64,000 nt of DNA from Elusimicrobiota bacterium. Lineage in GTDB: Bacteria; Elusimicrobiota; Elusimicrobia; UBA1565; UBA9628. Positions 33,627-41,217 of the stretch are shown in pieces (position 1 is the stretch's first letter; the number at the start of each line of letters is the position of its first letter). Position numbers and translations under genes: made by a program. The notes below the pieces were generated by a model. That model was not told where the DNA came from, ran no database searches, and saw nothing but the letters and a program-made list of their open reading frames with translations. Where the stretch lies: assembly GCA_016218545.1 (NCBI GenBank), contig JACRDQ010000002.1:1-64000 (forward strand). The letters are read 5' to 3'.

Positions 33627-35099
33627 ATGAGGTTGTATCCTATGCACTGCTTCGCAGCATTCTTTCTTATTTTTGCGGCCAGCAGCCAAGTCTTCGCTGC
33701 CGAGCCTCCCCTCCTGACAAAAGTCTTCCAATCGCAGTACAGCAAAGAGCAACTCGCTCAATTCAAGGAAACCCCGAGCCTCGAGCAACTGGTCCAATCC
33801 ATGTCCAAGGAGCAGCGCCGAGGCGCTCGCATGAGCCTTGGTGGACTGGAAGCCAAAGCCAAGACTCCTGCCCAGCTTGCGCAGATCGCCAGGGGCTACC
33901 TAATGTTGGACGAGCACGAGCCTGACCGCGGCCAGAATGCGATCCGTGTCGCTGCCCAACTGGAACAGCTCGACCCAGCCAGTCCTGTAGGCCCGACCCT
34001 GGCCGCTCAAGCTCTTTTCCAGATGGGGGATTATCCGGCTGCCGCCCAAGCAGCTCAGGAGGCCTTGAACAGAAAACCTGGAGACCCGAGCGCTGAGGCC
34101 ATCTACAATCTCTCGGTCGGAAGGAGAGCCGCTTCCAAGGAGACGGTCGGCGCTCCGACGCATGCTTCTGCAAGTCTTGGGGAAGCTCAAGAGACACGGC
34201 AGCCTCGCCGCGAGCCCGCGCAGCCGACCAAGCCGTCCGGCCAAGGCAAACGGGAGCCCATCGTGGTCCCCCCAGCGGCGAAGGCCGGTCCCGGCACGCC
34301 ATCCGAGAAACCCTTTAACCTTCCTCCCTTGCCCCTGGCCATCGCGCTGGCTGGACTGACGATCGCCGGCCTTGGTATCTATCGCGCCGCCAAGTCCGGC
34401 CAAGCAGAGGAGCCTGCGTCTGGAACACCATCAAGAGGCCTCCTGAGCATCGCCGATGATGTCGTGCTCCGCGCCAAGACCTTCATCCAAGACCATCCCT
34501 ATACGAGCTTGGCTGTCGGAGTCGGCACGGCCATCGTCATCGCGCGCCTCGCTGGCCCGGCTGTCCTAGCAGGCGGAGGATTGGCGGCCAGGACCGGGTT
34601 GGCCCTTGGCCGCGGGGGAGTTGCCGCCTTGAGGCCAGCCTCTGCGGCGAGCGTGGCTGTTCCTGGCGCCAGCGTGACTTTGCCTCAAGCAGGAGTCGCT
34701 GCTGGAGGCGGAGCATTGCTGCTCATGGAGGGGAATGCAAATCGCCGGGATTCCTCCAGGGAGGAAACGCCGGGTGGCCCGTCTCGCGCCGCTTCAGGGG
34801 ACAAACTTAGAAGGAAACTCGATGCGGTAGAGGGCGCAGAGAAGACTGCAGCCAGGAAGCGCATGCTCCCGGATGGGCGAGTGCGCTATTATAGCCAGGA
34901 GAAGCCAGCTCGCAAACCCGGACCCACCAGAGGAACAGCACGGGTTACGGAATATGATCCCACCACTGGCCGGGTGCGGGTCTGGATGGAAAGCTATGAT
35001 CATTCCGGAAAGGTGATCCGAACGCATCCGAAGATGGTTAATGGTGAGGTTGTCGATTTAACCCATTATCCCCCTACAGGGGCAGAACTAGCGCCATGA
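33627..35099 (+). CDS. Polymorphic-toxin-like protein with TPR and C-terminal toxin domain
   Basis: A 490-residue protein with distinctly lower GC than its neighbours. The signal peptide is YPMHCFAAFFLIFAASSQVFA; ATG 33642 is an alternative start. TPR-like repeats follow (about 85-180; GDYPAAAQAAQEALNRKPGD), then a Pro-rich linker, a hydrophobic helix (LPLALAIALAGLTIAGLGIY region) and a Gly/Ala-rich membrane-active-looking stretch (about 300-370). The last 80 residues form a compact domain, RVRYYSQEKPARKPGPTRGT, then RVWMESYDHSGKVIRTHPKM and THYPPTG. This resembles C-terminal toxin domains of polymorphic toxins ('MESYDHSG', 'HYPPTG'). The next gene overlaps as ATGA and is small and acidic, as expected for an immunity gene. 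Family naming is tentative. Confidence 0.65.
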   Translation: MRLYPMHCFAAFFLIFAASSQVFAAEPPLLTKVFQSQYSKEQLAQFKETPSLEQLVQSMSKEQRRGARMSLGGLEAKAKTPAQLAQIARGYLMLDEHEPDRGQNAIRVAAQLEQLDPASPVGPTLAAQALFQMGDYPAAAQAAQEALNRKPGDPSAEAIYNLSVGRRAASKETVGAPTHASASLGEAQETRQPRREPAQPTKPSGQGKREPIVVPPAAKAGPGTPSEKPFNLPPLPLAIALAGLTIAGLGIYRAAKSGQAEEPASGTPSRGLLSIADDVVLRAKTFIQDHPYTSLAVGVGTAIVIARLAGPAVLAGGGLAARTGLALGRGGVAALRPASAASVAVPGASVTLPQAGVAAGGGALLLMEGNANRRDSSREETPGGPSRAASGDKLRRKLDAVEGAEKTAARKRMLPDGRVRYYSQEKPARKPGPTRGTARVTEYDPTTGRVRVWMESYDHSGKVIRTHPKMVNGEVVDLTHYPPTGAELAP

Positions 35100-35329
35100 T
35101 CTACAGGAAAAGTGATTTCGGCAAAGCTCTCCTCAAAGAGCTAGGCAAGGGTTATGCTGTGGCACGCATCGCCCACTGGGCCTTCGTCGAGCATCTTGAC
35201 CATATCAAAGAACTGGAGGACGGTCTCGATTCCGAGATGATGACCGTTATCGCCATGGGGGAAGGTGCACAGTTTCATCTCAGCGAAGACGAGCTGAGGC
35301 AATTGGCCGCCCGATTGCTCGGATCGTAA
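35096..35329 (+). CDS. Putative immunity protein for the toxin-like gene
   Basis: A 77-residue protein beginning MIYRKSDFGKALLKELGKGY, then ARIAHWAFVEHLDHIKELED and ending FHLSEDELRQLAARLLG; all-helical, acidic, no signal peptide. It overlaps the toxin-like gene's stop (ATGA, 35096-35099), the usual toxin-immunity layout. I recall similar small proteins beside 'YDHSG'-type toxin domains, but cannot confirm the family. Confidence 0.6.
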   Translation: MIYRKSDFGKALLKELGKGYAVARIAHWAFVEHLDHIKELEDGLDSEMMTVIAMGEGAQFHLSEDELRQLAARLLGS

Positions 35330-35590
35330 TCGCTCAAACAGAACCTGCCAGCCTGAACGCAGGATCACTATGTCGCTCAATGTGTCTGCATATTATCGTG
35401 ATAACGAAGACAAGGTGGAACTGCTCGACCGCCTTGGCGAGCCCTCCACGCTGGCCGGATTCGAGTCGTATCGGAAGGATGTTTTTGGTTCAGAGTTCGT
35501 GCGAACTCAGGGGTGTGGGACAAGGGGTGAGCTCGTGGCGCTTGAAAGCGCCCGCAGCTCTCCCATGCGTTCGACCGACAGATCCTTGGC

Positions 35591-35619
35591 TTGACAGAAT
35601 GATATAGTTACGGTATACT
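35591..35619 (+). promoter_or_regulatory. Near-perfect sigma-70 promoter of the BrnT/BrnA pair
   Basis: -35 TTGACA (35591-35596), 17-base spacer, -10 TATACT (35614-35619). Predicted transcription start about 35626, giving a leader of about 7 bases before the ATG at 35633. Confidence 0.8.
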
Positions 35620-35629
35620 ATCTATACCG
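35611..35629. promoter_or_regulatory. Inverted-repeat operator overlapping the -10
   Basis: CGGTATA-CTATC-TATACCG: perfect 7-bp arms, 5-base spacer, covering the -10 box and the predicted transcription start. Ribbon-helix-helix antitoxins bind such repeats, so this is the likely autoregulatory site. Confidence 0.7.
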
Positions 35630-35632
35630 GCC

Positions 35633-35893
35633 ATGGAATTCGAATTCGACCCTGAGAAGAGCCGGACAAACAAGGAGAAACATGGCCTTGACTTTGTGGG
35701 AGCTCAAGCGCTATGGGACGATCCAGAGCTTCTCGAGATTCCTCTTAGACCCAAGGATGAGCCTCGGTTCCTGGAGGTGGGGCTGATCGAAGAAAAGCAC
35801 TGGTCGGCCATCATCACCTACCGGCAAACTCGCGTTCGCATCATTTCCGTGCGGCGGTCACGCGAAAACGAGAGGGAATTGTATGAAAGCTAA
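35633..35893 (+). CDS. brnT: BrnT-family ribonuclease toxin
   Basis: An 86-residue toxin of the BrnT family (RelE-like fold, cleaves RNA). Family landmarks are visible: FEFDPEKSRTNKEKHGLDFV at the start, ALWDDPELLEI, and the C-terminal RIISVRRSRENERELYES. The NKEKHG and RxSRxxE regions are the conserved catalytic and core positions. The order is toxin first, as in Brucella brnTA; the antitoxin gene overlaps its end by 11 bases. Confidence 0.9.
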   Translation: MEFEFDPEKSRTNKEKHGLDFVGAQALWDDPELLEIPLRPKDEPRFLEVGLIEEKHWSAIITYRQTRVRIISVRRSRENERELYES

Positions 35894-36110
35894 GGACCTG
35901 GACAAACTGTTCGACGCGGGCGGAGATATCACCAAGTATCTGGACCTCTCCCGGGCCAGGAGAGTCAACGAGACCCCGCGACGTGTCAATGTAGACTTTC
36001 CAGCCTGGATGATTCATTCCCTAGATAAAGAAGCGAGCAGGCTTGGTGTCACCCGCCAATCCATCATCAAAATCTGGATCTCCGAACGCCTGGGCCATCG
36101 GCCAGCGTAG
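35883..36110 (+). CDS. BrnA-like ribbon-helix-helix antitoxin
   Basis: A 75-residue protein. A short N-terminal toxin-binding segment (MKAKDLDKLFDAGGDITKYL) is followed by a ribbon-helix-helix domain: strand RRVNVDFPAWMIHSLDKEAS, then RLGVTRQSIIKIWISERLG. This CopG/MetJ-like fold binds palindromic operators and should bind the inverted repeat at 35611-35629. It overlaps brnT by 11 bases. Confidence 0.88.
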   Translation: MKAKDLDKLFDAGGDITKYLDLSRARRVNETPRRVNVDFPAWMIHSLDKEASRLGVTRQSIIKIWISERLGHRPA

Positions 36111-36202
36111 CGGTCGATCGGGCGGATCTGATGGGCGCGCGCATGATAGTCGCTGAACATAAGCATAGCGGAAACGAGGCGTTGGAGCCTGGCGACAGCA
36201 GG

Positions 36203-36568
36203 CTACTCGAGGGTCAGGCGGATCTCGCCGACGCCGCGGCCTCCCCGGACCGCGGCGAGGTTCTTGCACGAGGGGCACTCCCGCACCGGCAGGGCATCGT
36301 GCGGGTCCGCGTCGCCCTCAGCGCACTGCTTCTTCAAGCCGCAGGAGGGGCATTCGAGCGTGGGATAGGCCAAGTCGAGGTCCAGGGCCGCGCCTTGGAG
36401 CGGCGTGTCCCGGCAGGCCACCTCGAAGCCCTGGCGGAAGGCGGCCTCGGAGTGCATCTCGAGCATGCCGATGCGGATGCCCACCCTGAGGACCTTGGAC
36501 CCTGGGGGGAGCTTCTCCCGGTCGAGGATCTCCTTGACGATGTTGTGGATGAGCGCGTGCTCGTGCAT
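36203..36568 (-). CDS. hypA: Hydrogenase nickel-insertion accessory protein HypA
   Basis: A 121-residue protein. It starts MHEHALI, where His2-Glu3 form the Ni site that requires an exact N-terminus; this fixes the start at 36568, supported by the ribosome binding site GGAGGAGA. The zinc site is two CPSC motifs (C73, C76, C98, C101), and ILDREKLPPGSKVLRVGIRI is typical HypA. It would deliver Ni to the NiFe hydrogenase large subunit encoded at 58385, 22 kb away. No hypB or other hyp genes are nearby, so it is transcribed alone. The C-terminal Gly-Arg-rich extension is ordinary. Confidence 0.96.
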   Translation of the reverse strand: MHEHALIHNIVKEILDREKLPPGSKVLRVGIRIGMLEMHSEAAFRQGFEVACRDTPLQGAALDLDLAYPTLECPSCGLKKQCAEGDADPHDALPVRECPSCKNLAAVRGGRGVGEIRLTLE

Positions 36569-36677
36569 GGGATCTCCTCCTGTCTCACCCTTCCCATTGC
36601 AACGCAACGGCCTTAGACCGCTCCTCATCCGGCCGCAAGGCGTGCTCTCCGCTCTTTTCAGCGGGCCGCGCAGTTGG

Positions 36678-36683
36678 TATCAT
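36678..36683 (+). promoter_or_regulatory. Extended -10 element, leaderless start of the ferritin-like gene
   Basis: TGG-TATCAT, then TAGGTC (6 bases), then the ATG at 36690. A weak -35, TTTTCA, lies 17 bases upstream (36655-36660). Confidence 0.55.
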
Positions 36684-36689
36684 TAGGTC

Positions 36690-37154
36690 ATGACGACCAC
36701 GACCAAGGAGAAGGTGGAGGAAGTCCTGCAGTTCGCCATCGACAACGAGGCCAAGGCGGTGGAGTTCTACACCCGCCTGGCCGGGCTCCAGGAGTCCGCG
36801 AGCTTGAAGGAGATGTTCTCCTCGCTCGCCGCCGAGGAACGGCGCCACAAGGCCAAGCTCGAGAAGGTGCGCTCCGGCGGCAAGCTCCTCAAATCCGGGG
36901 TCAAGCTCTCCCGCACCGTGGACCTCTCGGACTACCTCACCCCGCCCGAGCCCTCGGGCGACCTCGACCTTCAGGACGCGCTCCTGCTCTCGATGAGGAA
37001 GGAGAAGGCCGCCTTCAGCCTCTACATGGACATGGCCTCGGCCGCCTCCGACCCGGCGGTCAAGGACCTCTTCCTGTCCCTGGCCCGCGAGGAGGCCAGC
37101 CACAAGCTGCGCTTCGAGCTCGAGTACGACCGGGTCATCCAGCCCGACAACTGA
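36690..37154 (+). CDS. Ferritin-like/rubrerythrin-type diiron protein
   Basis: A 154-residue four-helix protein. Carboxylate/His motifs: NEAKAVEFYTRL (E near 19 and 25), LAAEERRHKAKLE (E-E-x-x-H, near 49-53), RKEKAAFSLYMDM (E near 105) and REEASHKLRFELE (E-E-x-x-H-like). These make a rubrerythrin-like diiron site. There is no C-terminal rubredoxin domain, so it differs from full rubrerythrin. Likely role: peroxide scavenging or iron handling in an anaerobe. Monocistronic, leaderless promoter. Confidence 0.88.
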   Translation: MTTTTKEKVEEVLQFAIDNEAKAVEFYTRLAGLQESASLKEMFSSLAAEERRHKAKLEKVRSGGKLLKSGVKLSRTVDLSDYLTPPEPSGDLDLQDALLLSMRKEKAAFSLYMDMASAASDPAVKDLFLSLAREEASHKLRFELEYDRVIQPDN

Positions 37155-37316
37155 GCCCGGTCCCGCGCCCCTCCCCCGCCAGGTCAAACGAAGATCAAGT
37201 CCGCCGGCCTCCATCCGGAACCCTCCGCTGAGCTCCCTTCATCTAAAGGGTGAAGGGGTCGGCCGCGAGGAGCGGGGCATCTCGCAGGACGAGGGACGGG
37301 GGTTGAGGTGCGTGAC

Positions 37317-38843
37317 ATGGCCGATGATATCCGCATCCTGATCCTTGAGGACAGCACGACCGATGCCGACCTCATGCTCCGGGCCCTGGGCCGCAGCGCC
37401 CATGGGCCCAACGTCGCCATCGTGGCCACGGAGCAGTCCTTCACGCGCGCCTTGGCCGAGTTCCAGCCTGACCTCATCCTGGCCGACTTCAGGCTGCCCT
37501 CCTTCGACGGCTTCGAGGCCTTGGTCTTGGCCCGCCGGGAACGGCCCGAGATCCCCTTCATCTTCGTCTCGGGCGCCATGGGCGATGACCTCGCGGTGGA
37601 GACCCTCAAGAGAGGCGCGACCGATCTGGTCCTCAAGTCCAACCTGGCCAGGCTCGCCGCGGTGGTCGAGCGTGCGCTCAAGGAGAAGGAGACCTCGGCC
37701 AGGCGCGAGGCCGCCGAGGCCGCGCTCAAGGCCCATGAGGAGTTCCTCGACGCGGTCATCAACGCCGCAGGCGACCCGGTCTTCGTCAAGGACAGCGAGC
37801 ACCGCTACGTCCTGGTCAATGACGCCTACTGCCGGTTCGCCGGGGCGACGCGCGAGCAACTCCTGGGCAGGACGGGGCTCGAGTCCTGCTCCAGGGACCA
37901 GCGCCGGGCGAACTGGGAGCAGGACGAGCTCGTGCTCCGCTCAGGCCAGGCCCTCTCCAAGGACATCCGGATCAACTGCGCCACGGGCGCGGCGCATACC
38001 ATCAGCATCGTCAAGAACCTCTACACCGACCGGTCCGGACGAAGGTTCATCGTGGGAGCCTTCAAGGACATCACCGCCCACAAGAAGCTCGAGCAGCACC
38101 TCCGCGAGGTGGCGGAGCTCAAGTCCGGCATGATCTCCCTGGTGAGCCACGAGTTCGGCAACATCCTGACCTCCATGAACGCCGCCATGCACCTCCTGGA
38201 GGGGTCGGAGCCCGTGCCCAAGGACGAGTCCAGGAGGCACAGCTACGAGGTCGTGCGCAGGTCCATCGAGCGCTTGAAGGGCACGAGCCTGAACTTCCTC
38301 AATCTCCACCGCCTGGAGTCAGGCAAGCTCCCCCTGGACCTCCATGCCACGCCCATCCGCTCCGTGGTCCTCGACCGGGTGCTCGCCCTGCGTCCCATGG
38401 CCGAGGTCAGGAGGATCGAGCTCCGCCTGGAGTCCGACCTTCCCGAGGACCTCCAGCTCCAGGTGCGGGCCGATCCCGAGGCCCTCTCCCTCGTGGTGGG
38501 GAACCTCATCAGCAACGCGGTCAAGTACACCCCGGCAGGAGGTTCCGTGACCATCCGCCTGGGCCTGCCTGAGGGCGACCCTTCCCGGGCCCTGCTCGAG
38601 GTCCGGGACACCGGCATCGGCATCGAGCCTCGCGAGCGGGCCCTCATCTCGTCGGGGTTCTACCGCACCGCGCGGGGCAGGAGGGTGGCGGGCGGCTTCG
38701 GCGTGGGCCTGATGCTCGTCAAGGAGCTCCTCGAGCGGCACGGCTCGCACCTTGAGATCAGGAGCAAGCCCGGCCAGGGCTCCTGCTTCTCCTTCAGCCT
38801 CCCCTGCGAGGCCGCAGACGTGCGGCCCGTGCGACGAGCCTAG
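37317..38843 (+). CDS. Receiver-PAS-histidine kinase hybrid
   Basis: A 508-residue soluble protein. Receiver 1-125: LEDSTTDAD, phospho-Asp in LILADFRLPSFDG, Ser in FIFVSGAMG and Lys in LVLKSNLAR. PAS 140-260 (DAVINAAGDPVFVKDSEHRY). HisKA H-box SLVSHEFGNILTSMNAAM (His about 280), HATPase with NLISNAVKYTPAGG, DTGIGI and GGFGVGLMLVKELL. The Gly-x-Gly ATP lid is 'GGFGVGL' instead of 'GTGLGL'. An N-terminal receiver feeding a kinase fits a phosphorelay or sensor of another kinase. ATG 37317 is preferred over the in-frame GTG at 37308. It ends on a CTAG shared with NfnB. Confidence 0.92.
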   Translation: MADDIRILILEDSTTDADLMLRALGRSAHGPNVAIVATEQSFTRALAEFQPDLILADFRLPSFDGFEALVLARRERPEIPFIFVSGAMGDDLAVETLKRGATDLVLKSNLARLAAVVERALKEKETSARREAAEAALKAHEEFLDAVINAAGDPVFVKDSEHRYVLVNDAYCRFAGATREQLLGRTGLESCSRDQRRANWEQDELVLRSGQALSKDIRINCATGAAHTISIVKNLYTDRSGRRFIVGAFKDITAHKKLEQHLREVAELKSGMISLVSHEFGNILTSMNAAMHLLEGSEPVPKDESRRHSYEVVRRSIERLKGTSLNFLNLHRLESGKLPLDLHATPIRSVVLDRVLALRPMAEVRRIELRLESDLPEDLQLQVRADPEALSLVVGNLISNAVKYTPAGGSVTIRLGLPEGDPSRALLEVRDTGIGIEPRERALISSGFYRTARGRRVAGGFGVGLMLVKELLERHGSHLEIRSKPGQGSCFSFSLPCEAADVRPVRRA

Positions 38844-40354
38844 CCCTGCTTCTTGCCGAGGCTCTTGAGGTGCTGGTCCATCTGCGCGGCGGCCAGGCGC
38901 GCGTCGCCCATGGCCAGGATGACGGTGGCTCCACCGCGCACGATGTCCCCGCCGGCCCAGACGCCGGGGATGCTGGTGGCCATGGTCTTCCAATCCACGT
39001 CCACGTTGCCCCACTTGCCCATCTTGAGGCCCGGGGTGGTCTGGCCGATCAGGGGGTTGGGGCTCTGGCCGATGGCCATGACCACGAGGTCGACCTCCTT
39101 GACGTACTCGGAGCCCTTCATGGGCACGGGCCTGCGCCGGCCCGAGGCGTCGGGCTCTCCCAACTCCATCTTGAGGCACTCCATGGCCTGGACGCGGCCC
39201 GACTCGTCGCCGATGAACTTGGTCGGCGCCTGGAGATAGTGGAACTCGATGCCCTCCTCCTCGGCGTGGTGTATCTCCTCGGCCCGGGCCGGCATCTCCT
39301 GGGCGGAGCGGCGGTAGATGATGGCGGCCCACTCCGCGCCCAGGCGCTTGGCGTTGCGGACCGAGTCCATGGCCACGTTGCCGCCCCCGATGACGGCCAC
39401 CTTCCTGCCGACCAGCATGGGCGTGTCGTAGTTGGGGAAGTCGTAGGCCTTCATGAGGTTGACGCGGGTGAGGTATTCGTTGGCGGAGTAGACGCCCACG
39501 AGGTTCTCGCCCGGGATCTTCATGAAGTTGGGCAGGCCCGCCCCCGACGCGACGAAGAAGGCCTCGTAGCCCTGGGCCTTGAGGTCCTCCATGGTGGCGG
39601 TCCTGCCCACGACGAAGTTGAGTCTGAGCTCGACGCCGAGCCGGCGGAGGTACTCGACCTCGGCCTTGAGGATCCTCTTGGGCAGGCGGAACTCGGGGAT
39701 GCCGTAGACCAGCACCCCTCCGGCGGTGTGCAGGGCCTCGAAGACCGTGACCTGGTGTCCCGCCTTGGCCAGGTCTCCGGCCACGGTCAGGCCCGCGGGG
39801 CCGGCTCCGACGACCGCGACCTTGCGGCCGGTGGCGGGGGAGAGCCGGGGCATGACGACCTTGCCGCGCTCGCGCTCGTAGTCGGCCGCGAAGCGCTCGA
39901 GGTTGCCGATGGCCACGGACACGCCCGAGGCCCTCTTCATGGTGCAGACGGCCTCGCACTGGCTCTCCTGCGGGCAGACGCGGCCGCAGATGGCGGGCAG
40001 GCTGTTGGTCTCCTTGAGCTTGCGCGCGGCCGCCTCGAACTCGCCCTTCTCGATGAGCTTCACGAACGAGGGGATGTCGATGGACACGGGGCAGCCCAGG
40101 ACGCACGGGGAGTTGGGGCAGTCGAGGCAGCGCTTGGCCTCGAGCTGGGCGGCCTGGGCGGAGAGGCCCTGGTTGACCTCGAGGAAGTCGGCGTTGCGGA
40201 CGTCGGCCGGGCGTTCGGGCATCTTCTGGCGCTGGATCTTGGTCCGGTCCTTGGCGGGCATGGACTTGCGCAATTCCTGGCGCCAGGGCAGGTCGAATTG
40301 CGCCTTGAGGCGCGCCTTGTCCTCGGCGGAGAGCTCCTTCTTCTCTTCAGACAC
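38840..40354 (-). CDS. nfnB: NADPH-binding flavin subunit of Nfn-type transhydrogenase (GltD-like)
   Basis: A 504-residue GltD/NfnB-family protein (GTG start). The N-terminal 4Fe-4S domain has CLDCPNSPCVLGCPVSIDIP and CGRVCPQESQCEAVC; the FAD motif is VAVVGAGPAGLTVAGDLA; the NADPH motif is VAVIGGGNVAMDSVRNAKRL; a GGD motif (WAGGDIVRGGATVILAMGD) ends it. It also matches glutamate synthase small subunit, but the adjacent ferredoxin-NADP reductase-like subunit (overlap 8 bases) makes NfnAB far more likely. Together they couple NADH and ferredoxin to NADPH by flavin-based bifurcation. Last gene of the 45.8-38.8 kb operon. Confidence 0.9.
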   Translation of the reverse strand: MSEEKKELSAEDKARLKAQFDLPWRQELRKSMPAKDRTKIQRQKMPERPADVRNADFLEVNQGLSAQAAQLEAKRCLDCPNSPCVLGCPVSIDIPSFVKLIEKGEFEAAARKLKETNSLPAICGRVCPQESQCEAVCTMKRASGVSVAIGNLERFAADYERERGKVVMPRLSPATGRKVAVVGAGPAGLTVAGDLAKAGHQVTVFEALHTAGGVLVYGIPEFRLPKRILKAEVEYLRRLGVELRLNFVVGRTATMEDLKAQGYEAFFVASGAGLPNFMKIPGENLVGVYSANEYLTRVNLMKAYDFPNYDTPMLVGRKVAVIGGGNVAMDSVRNAKRLGAEWAAIIYRRSAQEMPARAEEIHHAEEEGIEFHYLQAPTKFIGDESGRVQAMECLKMELGEPDASGRRRPVPMKGSEYVKEVDLVVMAIGQSPNPLIGQTTPGLKMGKWGNVDVDWKTMATSIPGVWAGGDIVRGGATVILAMGDARLAAAQMDQHLKSLGKKQG

Positions 40355-41213
40355 CTTGGGGGACCTCCTCGACGGACTCGGGACCCAGACGGCCCCTTTC
40401 CCAGACGCAGAGGGACTTCATCTCGTCTTCGACGTAGGACTTGCGGCGGAAGAAGACCTCGCCCCAGTCCACGGCGTGGCCGTCGAACTCGGGCCCGTCC
40501 ACGCACGCGAACTTGGGCTTGCCGCCGACCGTGCAGCGGCAGGCGCCGCACATGCCGGTGCCGTCCACCATGATGGGGTTCAAGGCCACCATGGTCCTGA
40601 CGCCCGCGGCCCGCGTGGCCTCGGAGACCGAGGACATGAGGTAGGTGCAGCCGATGGCCACGACCCGGCCGGGCTTGTCCGGGCCGTCGAGCAGCGAGCG
40701 CACCTTGTGCGGGACGTACTCCTTGGACGAGAAATGAGGGTCGCGCGCCGAGACGAGGAACCGGTCGCTGACCTTGCGGAGCTTGTCCTCCCAGTAGAGC
40801 AGGTAGGAGGCTTTCACGTCGATGAGGACCGTGACCTTGTTGCCCGCCTCCTTCATGGCTCGGGCGATGGGATGGATGGCCGCGATGCCGAAGCACCCGC
40901 CCGCGCAGAGGACCGAGCCGTAGCTGCCCACCTCGGCGGGCTTGCCCAGGGGACCTACGAACACCGGGATTTCGTCACCGGCCTTGAGCCCGGCCAGCTT
41001 GTGGGAGGTGGTCCCGACCATCATGAAGACCACGGTCACGGACCCGGCCTTCCGGTCCCAGTCCGCGATGGTGAGAGGGATGCGCTCTCCGCGCTCGTCG
41101 GGCATGACCATGACGAACTGGCCGGCCTGGGCCTTGGCGGCCACCTCGGGGGCCTCCACCTCGAGCACGTGGATGTTGGGGACCAGGCGTTCGCGTCTGA
41201 GGATCTTGGGCAT
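40347..41213 (-). CDS. nfnA: Nfn-type transhydrogenase small subunit (ferredoxin-NADP reductase-like)
   Basis: A 288-residue FNR-family protein. The FAD-binding half has GQFVMVMPDERGERIPLTIA; the NAD-binding half has AGGCFGIAAIHPIARAMKEA; the C-terminal 2Fe-2S site shows GTGMCGACRCTVGGKPKFAC, then VDGPEFDGH. This is the NfnA/SudB layout, with the 2Fe-2S cluster relaying electrons to the large subunit. The ATG is 4 bases after the NuoG-like stop, so it is cotranscribed with the NuoEFG-like genes. Confidence 0.9.
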   Translation of the reverse strand: MPKILRRERLVPNIHVLEVEAPEVAAKAQAGQFVMVMPDERGERIPLTIADWDRKAGSVTVVFMMVGTTSHKLAGLKAGDEIPVFVGPLGKPAEVGSYGSVLCAGGCFGIAAIHPIARAMKEAGNKVTVLIDVKASYLLYWEDKLRKVSDRFLVSARDPHFSSKEYVPHKVRSLLDGPDKPGRVVAIGCTYLMSSVSEATRAAGVRTMVALNPIMVDGTGMCGACRCTVGGKPKFACVDGPEFDGHAVDWGEVFFRRKSYVEDEMKSLCVWERGRLGPESVEEVPQGV

Positions 41214-41217
41214 GGTG

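Larger units (their letters stand above)
35330..35632. other. 303-base gap: possible gene remnant and BrnT promoter
   Basis: Contains an open frame 35370-35594 (plus) that opens MSLNVSAYYRDNEDKVELLD and SLAGFESYRKDVFGSEF-like text, reminiscent of small immunity-type proteins, but becomes unconvincing after about residue 48. It may be the 5' remnant of a second immunity gene, or noise. The right end holds the promoter and operator for the toxin-antitoxin pair. Nothing else seen. Confidence 0.35.
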
